Shown: positions 17,663 to 26,523 of the stretch, one piece after another | Numbering within the stretch: position 1 is the stretch's first letter | Layout of the letters: every line of letters begins with the position of its first letter | From: Cellulosimicrobium cellulans | GTDB taxonomy: Bacteria; Actinomycetota; Actinomycetes; Actinomycetales; Cellulomonadaceae | Assembly (NCBI RefSeq): GCF_007679345.1 | Contig: NZ_VEGH01000005.1 | Span: forward strand, 124,001-188,000 | Length of the DNA stretch: 64,000 nt | Direction of reading: 5' to 3' | The notes under the pieces: model-generated | Told to the model about the DNA's origin: nothing | What the model saw: only the letters and a program-made list of their open reading frames with translations | The model's database searches: none | Translations under genes and position numbers: made by a program

Positions 17663-18958
17663 ATGACGTCTCTCAAGCAGCTGTTCGGCGGCGGCGCCCG
17701 CCAGTTCGGCATGGTGTTCGCGCTGATCGCGCTGGTGATCATCTTCCAGATCGCCACCGGCGGGAAGGTGCTCACGCCGACCAACGCGCAGAACATCATC
17801 AACGGCAACTCGTACGTGCTGATCCTGGCGATCGGCATGGTGCTGGTGATCATCGCCGGGCACATCGACCTGTCGGTCGGGTCGGTGGCCGCGGTGGTCG
17901 GCATCATCGTGGCGCTGGCGATCCGCGACTGGGGCATCCCCTGGTGGGCGGGCATCCTGCTCGGCCTGGCCGTCGGGGCGGTGATCGGCGCCTGGCAGGG
18001 GTTCTGGGTCGCCTACGTCGGCATCCCGGGCTTCATCACCACGCTCGCCGGGATGATGTTCTTCCGCGGCGCGAACCAGTACATCGGCAAGTCGAACACC
18101 GTCCCGGTCCCCGAGGAGATCCAGACGCTCGGCGCCGGCTACCTGCCCGAGTGGGGGCCGAACACCGGCCTGAACAACTGGACGCTGCTGCTCGGCATCC
18201 TCGCGATCGCGGGCGTCGTCTACGGCGAGCTCCGCAAGCGCCGCTCCGCCCGCCGCCTCGGCGGCACCCCGGTCCCGCTGTGGGCGTCGATCACGCGGAT
18301 GGTCGCCCTCGGCGCCGTCATCGCCTACGCCACGGTGCTGTTCGGCAGCGGCCGCGTCGGCACCTCGTTCCCGGTCTCCGGCGTCATCCTCGGGGTCCTG
18401 GTCCTGGTGTACGGCTTCGTCTCGAGCCGCACGATCACCGGCCGGCACGTCTACGCGGTCGGCGGCAACAAGGTCGCGGCGGCGCTGTCCGGCGTCAACA
18501 TCCGCCGCACCAACTTCTTCGTCATGATGAACATGTCCGTGCTGGCGGCGCTGGCCGGCATCGTCTTCATCGGCCGGTCCACCGCCTCCGGGCCGTTCGA
18601 CGGCACCAACTGGGAGCTCGACGCGATCGCCGCGGTGTTCATCGGCGGCGCGGCGGTCTCCGGCGGCGTCGGCACCGTCGTCGGGTCGCTCATCGGCGGC
18701 CTGGTCATGGCGGTGCTGAACAACGGCCTGCAGCTCATGGGCGTCGGGTCCGACAGCACCCAGATGATCAAGGGCCTGGTGCTGCTCGCCGCGGTCGCCT
18801 TCGACGTCTACAACAAGGTCCAGGGCCGGCCGTCGATCGTCGGGCTGCTGATGAAGGGCGCCCGGCGCGGCCGACCCGCCGACCCCGGACCGGACGACAG
18901 CACCGCCGGGACCGGCGCGGTGCCGGTGTCGCAGAACGAGACGCTCGCGCGCAGCTGA
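17663..18958 (+). CDS. mmsB: Multiple monosaccharide ABC transporter permease (MmsB/GguB type)
   Basis: Integral membrane subunit, 431 residues, with around ten hydrophobic segments. It shows the family's conserved motifs IAGHIDLSVGSVAAVVG near the start and AVGGNKVAAALSGVNI at about 265-285. The large loop carrying SARRLGGTPVP between membrane segments is typical of GguB rather than the shorter RbsC. It starts 22 bp after mmsA with a GAAGGA ribosome site. It forms the translocation channel with the preceding ATPase and receives sugar from the ChvE-like lipoprotein downstream. Confidence 0.93.
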   Translation: MTSLKQLFGGGARQFGMVFALIALVIIFQIATGGKVLTPTNAQNIINGNSYVLILAIGMVLVIIAGHIDLSVGSVAAVVGIIVALAIRDWGIPWWAGILLGLAVGAVIGAWQGFWVAYVGIPGFITTLAGMMFFRGANQYIGKSNTVPVPEEIQTLGAGYLPEWGPNTGLNNWTLLLGILAIAGVVYGELRKRRSARRLGGTPVPLWASITRMVALGAVIAYATVLFGSGRVGTSFPVSGVILGVLVLVYGFVSSRTITGRHVYAVGGNKVAAALSGVNIRRTNFFVMMNMSVLAALAGIVFIGRSTASGPFDGTNWELDAIAAVFIGGAAVSGGVGTVVGSLIGGLVMAVLNNGLQLMGVGSDSTQMIKGLVLLAAVAFDVYNKVQGRPSIVGLLMKGARRGRPADPGPDDSTAGTGAVPVSQNETLARS

Positions 18959-19069
18959 CGGCCGGCGCCTTCCCCCGACCCCACACCCGCACTCCATCGT
19001 GCCGACCCCCGGCACGACGCTCGACCGCACCCAACGACGGGTGCCCAACCAGGAAGAGTGACACCACCC

Positions 19070-20179
19070 ATGAAGAAGCTGACTGCGGCGCTGGTCGCCG
19101 CCGGGGCCGCCGGAGCACTGCTCCTGTCCGGCTGCTCGTCCGAGCGTGGCGGGTCGTCCACCGAGGAGACCGCCGGGTCGTCCGAGAGCGGCGGCGGCTT
19201 CGCGGCCGACGCCACCATCGGCGTCGCCCTGCCGCAGAAGACGTCGGAGAACTGGGTGCTCGCCGAGCAGCTGTTCAAGGACGGGCTGACCGAGGCCGGG
19301 TACGACCCGATCGTGCAGTTCGCGAACAGCGGCGTCACCGAGCAGCAGAACCAGATCCAGGCCATGACCGAGCAGGGCGCCAGCGTGATCGTCGTGGGCG
19401 CGATCGACGGCTCGCAGCTGGGCTCCCAGCTCGAGGCGGCGGTCGACTCCGGCGCCCACGTCATCGCCTACGACCGCCTGGTGAAGAACACCGACGCCGT
19501 CGACATGTACGTGGCGTTCGACAACTACCAGGTCGGCGTCCTGCAGGGGCAGGCGCTGCTCGACGGCCTGGCCGAGCGCAAGGGCGAGGGCCCGTACAAC
19601 ATCGAGCTCATCGCCGGCTCCCCCGACGACGCCAACTCCACGCCGTTCTTCGAGGGCGCGATGAGCGTCCTGCAGCCGAAGATCGACGACGGCACCCTGG
19701 TCGTCGTCTCCGGCCAGACGTCGTTCGAGCAGGTCGCGACGCAGGGCTGGAAGGCCGAGAACGCGCAGAAGCGCATGGACACGATCCTCGCCGGCTCGTA
19801 CGGCTCCGAGGAGCTCGACGGCGTCCTGTCGCCGAACGACACCCTCGGCCGCGCGGCGCTCACCTCCGTGGCGCAGGCCGGCAAGGAGACCCCGGTCGTC
19901 ACCGGCCAGGACTCCGAGGTCGAGTCGGTGAAGTCGATCATGGCGGGCGAGCAGTACTCGACGATCTACAAGGACACCCGCGAGCTCGTGGCGCAGACGA
20001 TCAAGGAGATCCAGGCGCTGCAGAAGGGCGAGGAGCCGGAGATCAACGACACCGAGTCGTACGACAACGGGGTCAAGGTCGTGCCGTCGTTCCTGCTCAC
20101 GCCCGTGATCGTGACGAAGGAGAACGCGGCCGACGTGTACAAGAACGACGACACGCTGGCGCCGCTGACGCAGGGGTGA
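19070..20179 (+). CDS. chvE: ChvE-like sugar-binding lipoprotein
   Basis: Extracytoplasmic binding protein of the importer, 369 residues. It has a lipoprotein signal (MKKLTAALV, lipobox LLLSGC, Cys22), a Ser/Gly-rich linker and a periplasmic-binding-protein fold of the XylF/ChvE group: IGVALPQKTSENWVLAEQ, GASVIVVGAIDGSQL, VIAYDRL, ELIAGSPDDANS and VVTGQDSEVESVKSI. ATG at 19070 follows AGGAAGAG. As the third gene of the mmsAB operon it determines sugar specificity. A hairpin at 20209-20247 ends the operon. Confidence 0.93.
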   Translation: MKKLTAALVAAGAAGALLLSGCSSERGGSSTEETAGSSESGGGFAADATIGVALPQKTSENWVLAEQLFKDGLTEAGYDPIVQFANSGVTEQQNQIQAMTEQGASVIVVGAIDGSQLGSQLEAAVDSGAHVIAYDRLVKNTDAVDMYVAFDNYQVGVLQGQALLDGLAERKGEGPYNIELIAGSPDDANSTPFFEGAMSVLQPKIDDGTLVVVSGQTSFEQVATQGWKAENAQKRMDTILAGSYGSEELDGVLSPNDTLGRAALTSVAQAGKETPVVTGQDSEVESVKSIMAGEQYSTIYKDTRELVAQTIKEIQALQKGEEPEINDTESYDNGVKVVPSFLLTPVIVTKENAADVYKNDDTLAPLTQG

Positions 20180-20208
20180 CGGCGAGCGGCGTCCGGTAGG
20201 GCGGTCGA

Positions 20209-20247
20209 GGCGAGGGGGCGGGCCGGTGGGTGGGTCCGCCCCTCGCC
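20209..20247. terminator. Bidirectional terminator between chvE and the nucleotidyltransferase gene
   Basis: A GC-rich inverted repeat (GGCGAGGGGGCGG pairing with GTCCGCCCCTCGCC) lies between two convergent genes ending at 20179 and 20250. The stem has one bulge. It can serve both strands. Confidence 0.6.
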
Positions 20248-20249
20248 GG

Positions 20250-20972
20250 CTACGCGTCCAGGATCTCCCGCAGCGTGGCGACGCCGTCCCCGGCCCCGTC
20301 GACCCGGAGCAGCGTGCGCCGGTCGTCCGCGAGCGCCGCGAGCATGCCGCGCAGGTAGCGGCGGTCCCGCGGCCCCGCCTCCTCGATCCGGTCCGACGGC
20401 GCGATCAGCGTCGTCAGGACCGCGAAGTCCGCGCGGTGCCGCGCGCGGCCCGGATCGAGCACCACCGTGTGCGCCGCCGACTTGGCGACGAGGGCGCCGA
20501 GCAGGTTCGGCCGCCGGACCCGGCCGTCGACGCCGGCCGCCGTCACCTCGACGACGGCGCTCCGGTCGAGCGCCTGCTGCGCGGCGGGCGTCTCCAGCGT
20601 CGTGCCGCCGTGCACCCCGCGGCGCCCGGCCGCCCGCTCCCCCACGCGGCGCGGGATGAGCACGTCGATCTGCGCCGGCCCGCGCGTCCAGCGGTGCTGG
20701 TGCCCGGCCGGGCTCGTGCCGCCCGAGGTGAAGCCCAGGTCGACCAGCGCGCTGGTGAACCGGTGCAGGATCCGGCCGTCGGCCCGGACATCCAGCACCG
20801 CGTCGAGGTCGTCGGTCGGCCGCGCCGGGGCGGCGCCCCGCTCGGCGCAGTGCAGGTGCACCATCTGCCCGCCGACGAGCGTCCGGCTCCGGGGCAGGCG
20901 CTCGTGCACGTCGAGGAGCGCGTGCCACCCGGCGGTCTGGGCGTGGGTCATGGGTGGCAGCGCGATCGTCAT
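20250..20972 (-). CDS. Nucleotidyltransferase (AbiEii/MNT-like), probable toxin partner
   Basis: A 240-residue protein with a polymerase-beta-type nucleotidyltransferase core: LVGGQMVHLHC, then RPTDDLDAVLDVR supplying the paired acidic residues, and AQIDVLIP as the third acidic strand. This pattern is shared by AbiEii and related toxins that modify RNA or proteins. ATG at 20972 overlaps the stop of the helix-turn-helix gene by 4 bp (20969-20972), the usual antitoxin-first layout. The toxin role is inferred from fold and pairing; a metabolic nucleotidyltransferase is the alternative. Confidence 0.75.
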   Translation of the reverse strand: MTIALPPMTHAQTAGWHALLDVHERLPRSRTLVGGQMVHLHCAERGAAPARPTDDLDAVLDVRADGRILHRFTSALVDLGFTSGGTSPAGHQHRWTRGPAQIDVLIPRRVGERAAGRRGVHGGTTLETPAAQQALDRSAVVEVTAAGVDGRVRRPNLLGALVAKSAAHTVVLDPGRARHRADFAVLTTLIAPSDRIEEAGPRDRRYLRGMLAALADDRRTLLRVDGAGDGVATLREILDA

Positions 20973-21601
20973 GCGGCGCGCACCACCTGGGCGATCAGCT
21001 CGCCGGCGCGCGCGAGCTCGCGCGGACCCTCGTGCTCCGCCAGGTCGGCGGCGAGCACCAGCGGCGGCACCGGGTCGGCCGGGAGCGCCGCGACGACGTG
21101 CAGGATGACGTCGGGCGGACCGACCGCGGGGCGCAGCAGGTGTCGACGGCGCACCGCGTCGAGGTCGTCGCGGCGGACGTAGCCCTCGGCGAGGACGGCG
21201 GCACCGATGCCGGAGCGCGGGTCGGAGACGCCGGAGCGGACGACGGCGGGATCCGCCAGCACGCCCGCGGGCTCGCGGGTCGTGAACAGGAGCCGGTCCC
21301 CGCGCGCTGCGGTCCACGACGCCAGGAGCGACGCCGGCGACGGGTCGCTCCGGAGCCGGTCCCGGCGCGCGCGCCACCGACCCGGGCGACCACGGGGCGC
21401 CTCCTCCGTCGCCAGCAGCAGCCACGCCTCGGTCGGGCTGAGCGGTCGGCTGCGACGCGGGGCGGTCGGGAGCGAGGCGCCGTCGACGAGCCACTGCGAC
21501 CCGACACGGCGGGCGCGGATCCGGCCGGCCTCGATGAGCTGGCGCACGCGGCGGTCGCTCACGCCCAGCGCGTCGGCTGCTTCGCGGACGGACACCTCCA
21601 T
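20969..21601 (-). CDS. Helix-turn-helix protein paired with the nucleotidyltransferase
   Basis: A 210-residue protein whose N-terminus (VREAADALGVSDRRVRQLIE, then RIRARRVGSQWLVDG) is an excisionase/MerR-type winged helix. The remaining 150 residues are a less familiar helical domain rich in Arg and Leu that probably contacts the partner. ATG at 21601 was chosen over GTG at 21607 on spacing from a GGTAGG ribosome site. It is translationally coupled to the nucleotidyltransferase gene, so it likely acts as autorepressor and antitoxin. The family of the C-terminal domain is unknown to me. Confidence 0.75.
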   Translation of the reverse strand: MEVSVREAADALGVSDRRVRQLIEAGRIRARRVGSQWLVDGASLPTAPRRSRPLSPTEAWLLLATEEAPRGRPGRWRARRDRLRSDPSPASLLASWTAARGDRLLFTTREPAGVLADPAVVRSGVSDPRSGIGAAVLAEGYVRRDDLDAVRRRHLLRPAVGPPDVILHVVAALPADPVPPLVLAADLAEHEGPRELARAGELIAQVVRAA

Positions 21602-21781
21602 GCGCACAAGCCTACCGATCCCGGAAGATGAGTGGCAGGGTCACTTCCGGGCGTGCGCCGGTCGTGACCCGGTTGCACCCTCCCCAGGTCTCGTTACGTT
21701 CGAGGTGAGGGACGTGCGGAAGCGCCCCTCGCGGCTACCACCGATCGAGCAGCGGTCGGGCCGACCCGCTGGAGGACCACC

Positions 21782-22408
21782 GTGATCACGACCCCCACCC
21801 GCCGCCCGCGCACCCACGCCCGGACGTTCGCGCTCGCCCTCGCGGCCGGCGCCCTCGTCGTCGGGACGTCGGCGTGCACCGGCGGCACTGCGGAGGCCGA
21901 GGACACCACCGACACCGCGCCCGCGCCGGACCCGGTCACGACGACGTCCGACACCGGGGCGGGCGACGACGCCACGGCGGGCGGCGATCTGCTGGTCGGC
22001 ACCCACCAGGTCGACATCCAGACCTACGGCGGCGAGTGGGTCACCACGACCACCGAGGGCGGAGTCACCACCGTCGCCGACCCCGCCGAGGCCGGCGGCG
22101 TCCCGACCACGTGGGTGTTCGAGCCCACCGGCGAGACCTTCCAGGTCCGGACGACCGCCACCACCGACGGCCAGCCGTCCTGCCTGAGCCTGCCCGGCGA
22201 CGACGTCATCACCGTGGCGCCGTGCGACCCGGCCGCGCCCGACCAGCAGCTCGACGTCGCGACGCTGGACCAGCCGGAGCAGGTCAACATCTCGTCGGCC
22301 GCGGGCGTCGTGGTGGCGGACCAGGAGGGCGGGCTCGCGCTCGACCCGGACCCGTCGAGCCCGGCGAGCGTGTTCACCCTGGTGGACCGGGGTGCGGCGG
22401 AGGAGTGA
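21782..22408 (+). CDS. Secreted lipoprotein of unknown function
   Basis: The 208-residue product has a twin-basic start (RRPRTHAR), a hydrophobic stretch and the lipobox VGTSAC (Cys32), then an acidic Thr/Asp-rich linker of about 35 residues. The C-terminal 130 residues form a small beta domain with two Cys (SCLSLPGD and VAPCDP). The repeated short segments there recall a ricin-type lectin repeat, but the match is weak. GTG at 21782 follows a perfect GGAGG. It is monocistronic and unlinked in direction to its neighbours. Confidence 0.8.
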   Translation: MITTPTRRPRTHARTFALALAAGALVVGTSACTGGTAEAEDTTDTAPAPDPVTTTSDTGAGDDATAGGDLLVGTHQVDIQTYGGEWVTTTTEGGVTTVADPAEAGGVPTTWVFEPTGETFQVRTTATTDGQPSCLSLPGDDVITVAPCDPAAPDQQLDVATLDQPEQVNISSAAGVVVADQEGGLALDPDPSSPASVFTLVDRGAAEE

Positions 22409-22450
22409 CGCCGGTCCGACCCCCGAGTCCGCGCGGAGCGGCCGGCGAAC

Positions 22451-23281
22451 TCAGCCTTGCGCGATGCGGACGACCGTCTCGCGGCTCGCTTGTGTCCCGA
22501 GCCACCCGCGGTCAGGTTCGACGCGGATGCGATCGAGCACCCGTGCAAGGGCCCGGGCATCGAGTGCAGATGCCTCGGTGCGCACCGGGATCTCGCCCCG
22601 GGGCCCGCGCGGGAAGCTCCTGCGCTCCCGCCCGGTGACCGTCACCGCAGAGGAGTCCCGGGCGAGCACGACGACGAGGTCGGTGCTCCGCGACGGCTCG
22701 GTCACCGCGGCGACATCCTGCCACCCGACGTGGTACGCGTGGTCTCGATCACGCACCGTCAGGCCGGACGAGGTGAGCCACACGCCGAGCCGACGGGTTC
22801 GGCCCGCCTGCCGGACGCCGGCCACGACGAACGCGAGGCCCACGAGCCAGCCGACGACCGCCAGGCCGGTCGACGTGGCACCGCCCGCACCGAATCCCGA
22901 GGCGGCGAGGAACAGCACGCCCGGCGACGCGGTCAGGCCTGCGGTCAGCAGGCCTCGCGCGCGGTGCTCGCCGAGCAGCGTTGCGGGCTGCCCGTCGAGC
23001 GTCGCGAGCGTGATCGCCCCTCGGGGACCCTGGCCGCGCTCCTGCCGGTCGCGGACGCCGCGCGCGACGAGGAGCAGGGCACCCACGCCGATGATCCACA
23101 GGCCCAGCACGACGACGGGTGCGGAAGCGAGACCCACCACCACGAGAAGCGCACCGAACGCGACGACGCCGATCAGGACGGGCAGCTCGCGACGCCGCGC
23201 AGAGCGCAGCCACGGGTCCTCGTGGGCGCCCGGGCCGAGGGAGCCGCGGTCAGGAGTCGCCGGGGGTGGGTAACTGCTCAT
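22451..23281 (-). CDS. Membrane protein of the WXG100-like operon
   Basis: A 276-residue protein with a Pro-rich N-terminus and two pairs of hydrophobic segments (ELPVLIGVVAFGALLVVVG onward, and GLAVVGWLVGLAFVVAG). The C-terminal half resembles a PH-like domain (VWLTSSGLTVRDRDH, HVGWQDVAAV). ATG at 23281 overlaps the upstream stop by 4 bp; an in-frame GTG further upstream at 23299 is less likely. It is the last gene of a four-gene operon with type VII secretion-like proteins, so an anchoring or immunity-type role is possible. Not recognised as a named family. Confidence 0.75.
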   Translation of the reverse strand: MSSYPPPATPDRGSLGPGAHEDPWLRSARRRELPVLIGVVAFGALLVVVGLASAPVVVLGLWIIGVGALLLVARGVRDRQERGQGPRGAITLATLDGQPATLLGEHRARGLLTAGLTASPGVLFLAASGFGAGGATSTGLAVVGWLVGLAFVVAGVRQAGRTRRLGVWLTSSGLTVRDRDHAYHVGWQDVAAVTEPSRSTDLVVVLARDSSAVTVTGRERRSFPRGPRGEIPVRTEASALDARALARVLDRIRVEPDRGWLGTQASRETVVRIAQG

Positions 23282-24507
23282 CCGAAGATCGAGTCCCATG
23301 CGTCAGAGAGTCCGTCGCCCACCGCGGAGACGGCGTCCCCGACCGCGGCGGCGCCCTGCTCGGCGAGATCGACGACAGCCTTCCCCGTGTCGGCCAGGTC
23401 GCGCACGCCGTTCTCGAACGCAGCACCGACGTCCCAGTTGTTCTCCCAGAGACCGTCGATCGCCCCGGAGGTGAAGATGCCGACCGCGCCGCCGACCACA
23501 CCGCCCACGACGAGACCGACGACATTGCCCGCCCCGGGGATGACCGTGCCGATCGCCGTACCGATCGCGGCTCCTGCGGCGACGGAGGCGCCCCAGCCGA
23601 CGACGTTCGACACGGCCGCCTGGCCCACCGACTCACCGGCTTGGATGTCCGTGTAGATCGAGACCCCGGTGAGGACCCCGCCGACCACCGCACCTGCTGC
23701 CTTGCCGGCGCGAGCGAGCCGAGCCGCGTCGTCGGTCAGGGCGGCAGCCTGCGCGCCGCTCCCCCGCGCGAAGTCGACGTCGTCGTAGAACGACGCGGGG
23801 AACCGCCCCGCGCCCGGGCGCGCGGCCTCGGCGAGCGCGCTCGCCGCCTGGTTCCGCAGCATGGCGGCGTGCCCGCGCATGGCCGCCGTCGCCTGATCCG
23901 TCACCGCCTGGATCCCGGCGCCCGTGAGGAAGTCGAGCGCTGGGACGAGCAGCGTCTGCACCGCGGCCCCGACCCTCTCGAGGTCCAGCTCCGCCGCGGT
24001 GAGGTCGGCTCGCACCGACGCCATCTCGGTGGACGCCTGCTGGAACGCCGCCTGCCGGCTCACGGCAGCAGCATGGGCGGTCGACGCCTGCTGGTAGGCA
24101 CGGGTGTCCGCGGGGGTGGCGTCGTCGCCGGGTCGCGTCGGCGTCGGTCCCGGCTCCGCCGGCCGAAGCACCGTCGTCGTCGTCAGACCGAGCCCGCGGC
24201 CCGTCGCCGTCTCGCGAAGGGACGCCACCCGCAACTGCAGGCCAGCGACAGCGTCCGCGAACCGCTCCAGCCCTCCCGCAGCCTCGTCGATGGACGATCT
24301 GGCCGAGTCGGTGGTAGCCAGCACCGAGCCCATGCGGCCCCGGAACGCCGTCGCAGAGTCCCCGGTCCAGTCGCCGCTGTCCTCGCGTGCGCTGCCGAGG
24401 GTGCTCGCGGCGTACGCGATGCTGTCCCCCGAGCCGGCTCGGAGCCAGGCGGCGATGGCCCGCAGACCTGCCGGGTCGGCCTCCAGCGTCGTGTCGAGAT
24501 CGCTCAC
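23278..24507 (-). CDS. Large WXG100/LXG-like protein with glycine-zipper region
   Basis: A 409-residue protein. The N-terminal 200 residues are helical with a central SGDWTGDSATAF turn resembling the WxG bend of type VII substrates, followed by long Ala-rich helices of coiled-coil character. Residues about 270-350 form a Gly/Ala-rich hydrophobic hairpin (VVGGVLTGVSIYTDI, then GAAIGTAIGTVIPGAG and VGLVVGGVVGGAVGIF), a glycine-zipper pattern able to enter membranes. There is no recognisable C-terminal enzyme toxin. Start and stop overlap both neighbours by 4 bp. It is probably a type VII-secreted effector or structural protein; its activity is unknown. Confidence 0.75.
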   Translation of the reverse strand: MSDLDTTLEADPAGLRAIAAWLRAGSGDSIAYAASTLGSAREDSGDWTGDSATAFRGRMGSVLATTDSARSSIDEAAGGLERFADAVAGLQLRVASLRETATGRGLGLTTTTVLRPAEPGPTPTRPGDDATPADTRAYQQASTAHAAAVSRQAAFQQASTEMASVRADLTAAELDLERVGAAVQTLLVPALDFLTGAGIQAVTDQATAAMRGHAAMLRNQAASALAEAARPGAGRFPASFYDDVDFARGSGAQAAALTDDAARLARAGKAAGAVVGGVLTGVSIYTDIQAGESVGQAAVSNVVGWGASVAAGAAIGTAIGTVIPGAGNVVGLVVGGVVGGAVGIFTSGAIDGLWENNWDVGAAFENGVRDLADTGKAVVDLAEQGAAAVGDAVSAVGDGLSDAWDSIFG

Positions 24508-24791
24508 ATCGCCACCATCAGCCCGGTGCCTCGCGAACGGGCGTGGTCGTCGGCGGCCGCGTACGCGGCGCGCGTCTCGCCCAACGCCTCAGCCGCGGAC
24601 TCCAGTGCGAGCGTCAGGTGGGCCAGCTGCTCGAGCAGGTGCCCGGCCATCGCGGCCGCCTGCGCAGAACCGGCACCGGCCCCGGGCAGCGCCGGCATCG
24701 AGCCACCCCACGACCCGAGACCTGCGGCAGCCGACTGCAGCCGACTCGCGAGGTCGTCGATCACCTCGTAGTCGACGACGACCTCACTCAC
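24504..24791 (-). CDS. Small WXG100/ESX-like helical protein
   Basis: A 95-residue protein, the usual length for WXG100 proteins. It is composed of two Ala-rich helices around a turn GSWGGSMPALPG, which takes the place of the W-x-G bend, and ends in KSRGTGLMVAM-like residues (RSRGTGLMVAM). It lies directly before the larger WXG/LXG-like gene with a 4-bp overlap. By analogy it may be a co-secreted chaperone partner of that protein. No ESX secretion ATPase is in this window. Confidence 0.72.
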   Translation of the reverse strand: MSEVVVDYEVIDDLASRLQSAAAGLGSWGGSMPALPGAGAGSAQAAAMAGHLLEQLAHLTLALESAAEALGETRAAYAAADDHARSRGTGLMVAM

Positions 24792-25051
24792 GCCGGGACC
24801 CCGCGGTGCTCGTCGGGGATCCGTAGGTCCTGGTAGATGACGTCATACGGCGTCTCGTCCTTGACCCGCTGCAGGTCTGCGAGCGTGAGGAGCGCCCACG
24901 GCACCTCACCCGCACCCGCCCGGAGACGGTCGAGCGCGGAGTACACGAGCAGGGCGGTCCGGCCGTCGCTGGTCGTGCGGAGAGCGACCCGCAGCTGCCC
25001 GTCTGCGTCGGAGACGCACGGGACGTAGTAGGCGGGCTGCACCTCGTTCAT
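24788..25051 (-). CDS. SAV_915-family-like small protein
   Basis: An 87-residue soluble protein with the pattern YYVPCVSDADGQLRVALR, LLVYSALDRLRAG and PWALLTLADLQ. It resembles the actinobacterial SAV_915 family, which is related to SseB-like domains and is often seen in type VII or WXG100 loci. ATG at 25051 is preferred over the GTG two codons upstream. It is the first gene of the four-gene operon and overlaps the WXG100-like gene by 4 bp. Function unknown. Confidence 0.75.
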   Translation of the reverse strand: MNEVQPAYYVPCVSDADGQLRVALRTTSDGRTALLVYSALDRLRAGAGEVPWALLTLADLQRVKDETPYDVIYQDLRIPDEHRGVPA

Positions 25052-25177
25052 CGGCACGATCTCCAGTGCGGGCTCGGGTGACTTGACCTGCGCGAGCCTA
25101 GCAACGGGCCCGTGGCTGCGGGCGAGGACTCCCCGTCGTCCACAGGACCGCGATGGAGGCTCGCGGCGGGCCGCCAG

Positions 25178-26455
25178 TCAGTCGACGGCTCCTGCAGTGG
25201 TGCCGCGACCGGGCAACGCGCCCGACGCCGTCCGCCCCGCCAGCCCGTGCCCGACGACGGTCACCCACGGCGTCGCCGCGAGCACGAGCAGGCACCACAC
25301 CAACGGCACCCCGGCGGCCGCGAGCGCCACGCTCGCCGCCACCACCCCCACCGACACCCCGACGAGCACCACGTGGAACCGGTCGTGCGCCCGGGTCAGC
25401 ACGGCGAACAGCGCGTAGAACGTCCCGACGTACACGGCCACCGGCACCGCGACGGTCAGCGCCGTGCCCACGGCGGACAGCGTGCTCTCCCCGAGCAGGT
25501 AGTACGCCCCCGCGTGCAGCCCGCCGCCGATCGCGATGATCGCCCCGAACAGCACGATGTGCCCGTACCCCCACGAGAACGAGCGTCGGCGACGGGCGGC
25601 CAGCAGCTCGCCGCTCGGCATGACGTCGTACGCCCACCACAGCCCGAACGTCAGCGCGACGCCCGCCAGCCCGAGCAGCGCGGTCTCGACCGTCCAGCCC
25701 GACTCCTCGATGATCGCCGCGAGCGCGAACGTCGTGCCGGTCAGCCCCTCGCCCACGGCGATGATCACCACCAGCCCGTACCGCTCGGCGATGTGGTGCG
25801 GGTGCCACGGGGTCCCGCCGTGCACGCGCTCGGCGACGACCGGCCCGACGAGCTCCAGCAGCACCAGCGGGACGACGAGGGCGAACGTCGTCGTGGTCGG
25901 CAGGTCGAGCAGGGCGAGCGTCACCCACCCCATTTGCGCCGCGAGCAGGGTCGTGATGAACACGGCGACGCTCGGTCGGCGGGCGGGGTCGGCGACCGCG
26001 GCGCGCGCCCACTGCAGCACCATCGGCACGCGCATGACGACGTACCCGAGCACCAGCACCCGGTTGTCCAGGTGCTCCCCCGCCGCGAGCGACTCGAACA
26101 TCGGCGGCACACCCAGCGCCAGGATCAGCACGCCGACCATCTGCACCATCGTGGTGAGCCGGAACAGCCAGTCGTCGGTGTCGTAGGCCGAGGCGAACCA
26201 CGTGAAGTTGATCCAGGCCCAGGACACGGCGAACGTCGCGAAGGAGAACCCGACGATCGCCGGGCCGACGTGGCCGTCTGCGACCAGGACGGCGAGCTCC
26301 TCCGCGGTGCGGCCGAAGGCGATGACGAAGGTGAGGTCGAACAGCAGCTCGAGCGGGGTGGCGGCGCGGCGCTCCTCGCGGGGGTCGCGGCCGGTCATGC
26401 GGATGCGCAGGGGGGCGACGCGGGATCGCGCGATCGGTGCAGCTGGCCTCGTCAC
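25178..26455 (-). CDS. LtrA-family membrane protein
   Basis: Low-temperature-requirement A family protein, 425 residues, with about 11-12 hydrophobic segments. Family landmarks are ATPLELLFDLTFVIAFGRT near the N-terminus, AWINFTWFASAYDTDDW and AERYGLVVIIAVGEG in the middle. The biochemical role of the family is not established. The start is uncertain: GTG at 26455 gives the full product shown, but an ATG at 26399 (MTGRDPREE) would leave the conserved core intact, and neither has a good ribosome site. No operon partner. Confidence 0.88.
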   Translation of the reverse strand: MTRPAAPIARSRVAPLRIRMTGRDPREERRAATPLELLFDLTFVIAFGRTAEELAVLVADGHVGPAIVGFSFATFAVSWAWINFTWFASAYDTDDWLFRLTTMVQMVGVLILALGVPPMFESLAAGEHLDNRVLVLGYVVMRVPMVLQWARAAVADPARRPSVAVFITTLLAAQMGWVTLALLDLPTTTTFALVVPLVLLELVGPVVAERVHGGTPWHPHHIAERYGLVVIIAVGEGLTGTTFALAAIIEESGWTVETALLGLAGVALTFGLWWAYDVMPSGELLAARRRRSFSWGYGHIVLFGAIIAIGGGLHAGAYYLLGESTLSAVGTALTVAVPVAVYVGTFYALFAVLTRAHDRFHVVLVGVSVGVVAASVALAAAGVPLVWCLLVLAATPWVTVVGHGLAGRTASGALPGRGTTAGAVD

Positions 26456-26523
26456 CCGACGGATCGTGCCACGCGCCCGCGAGCGGCGCCGTCAGCTATC
26501 CTGCTCGTGCCACTCGCTCGAGG

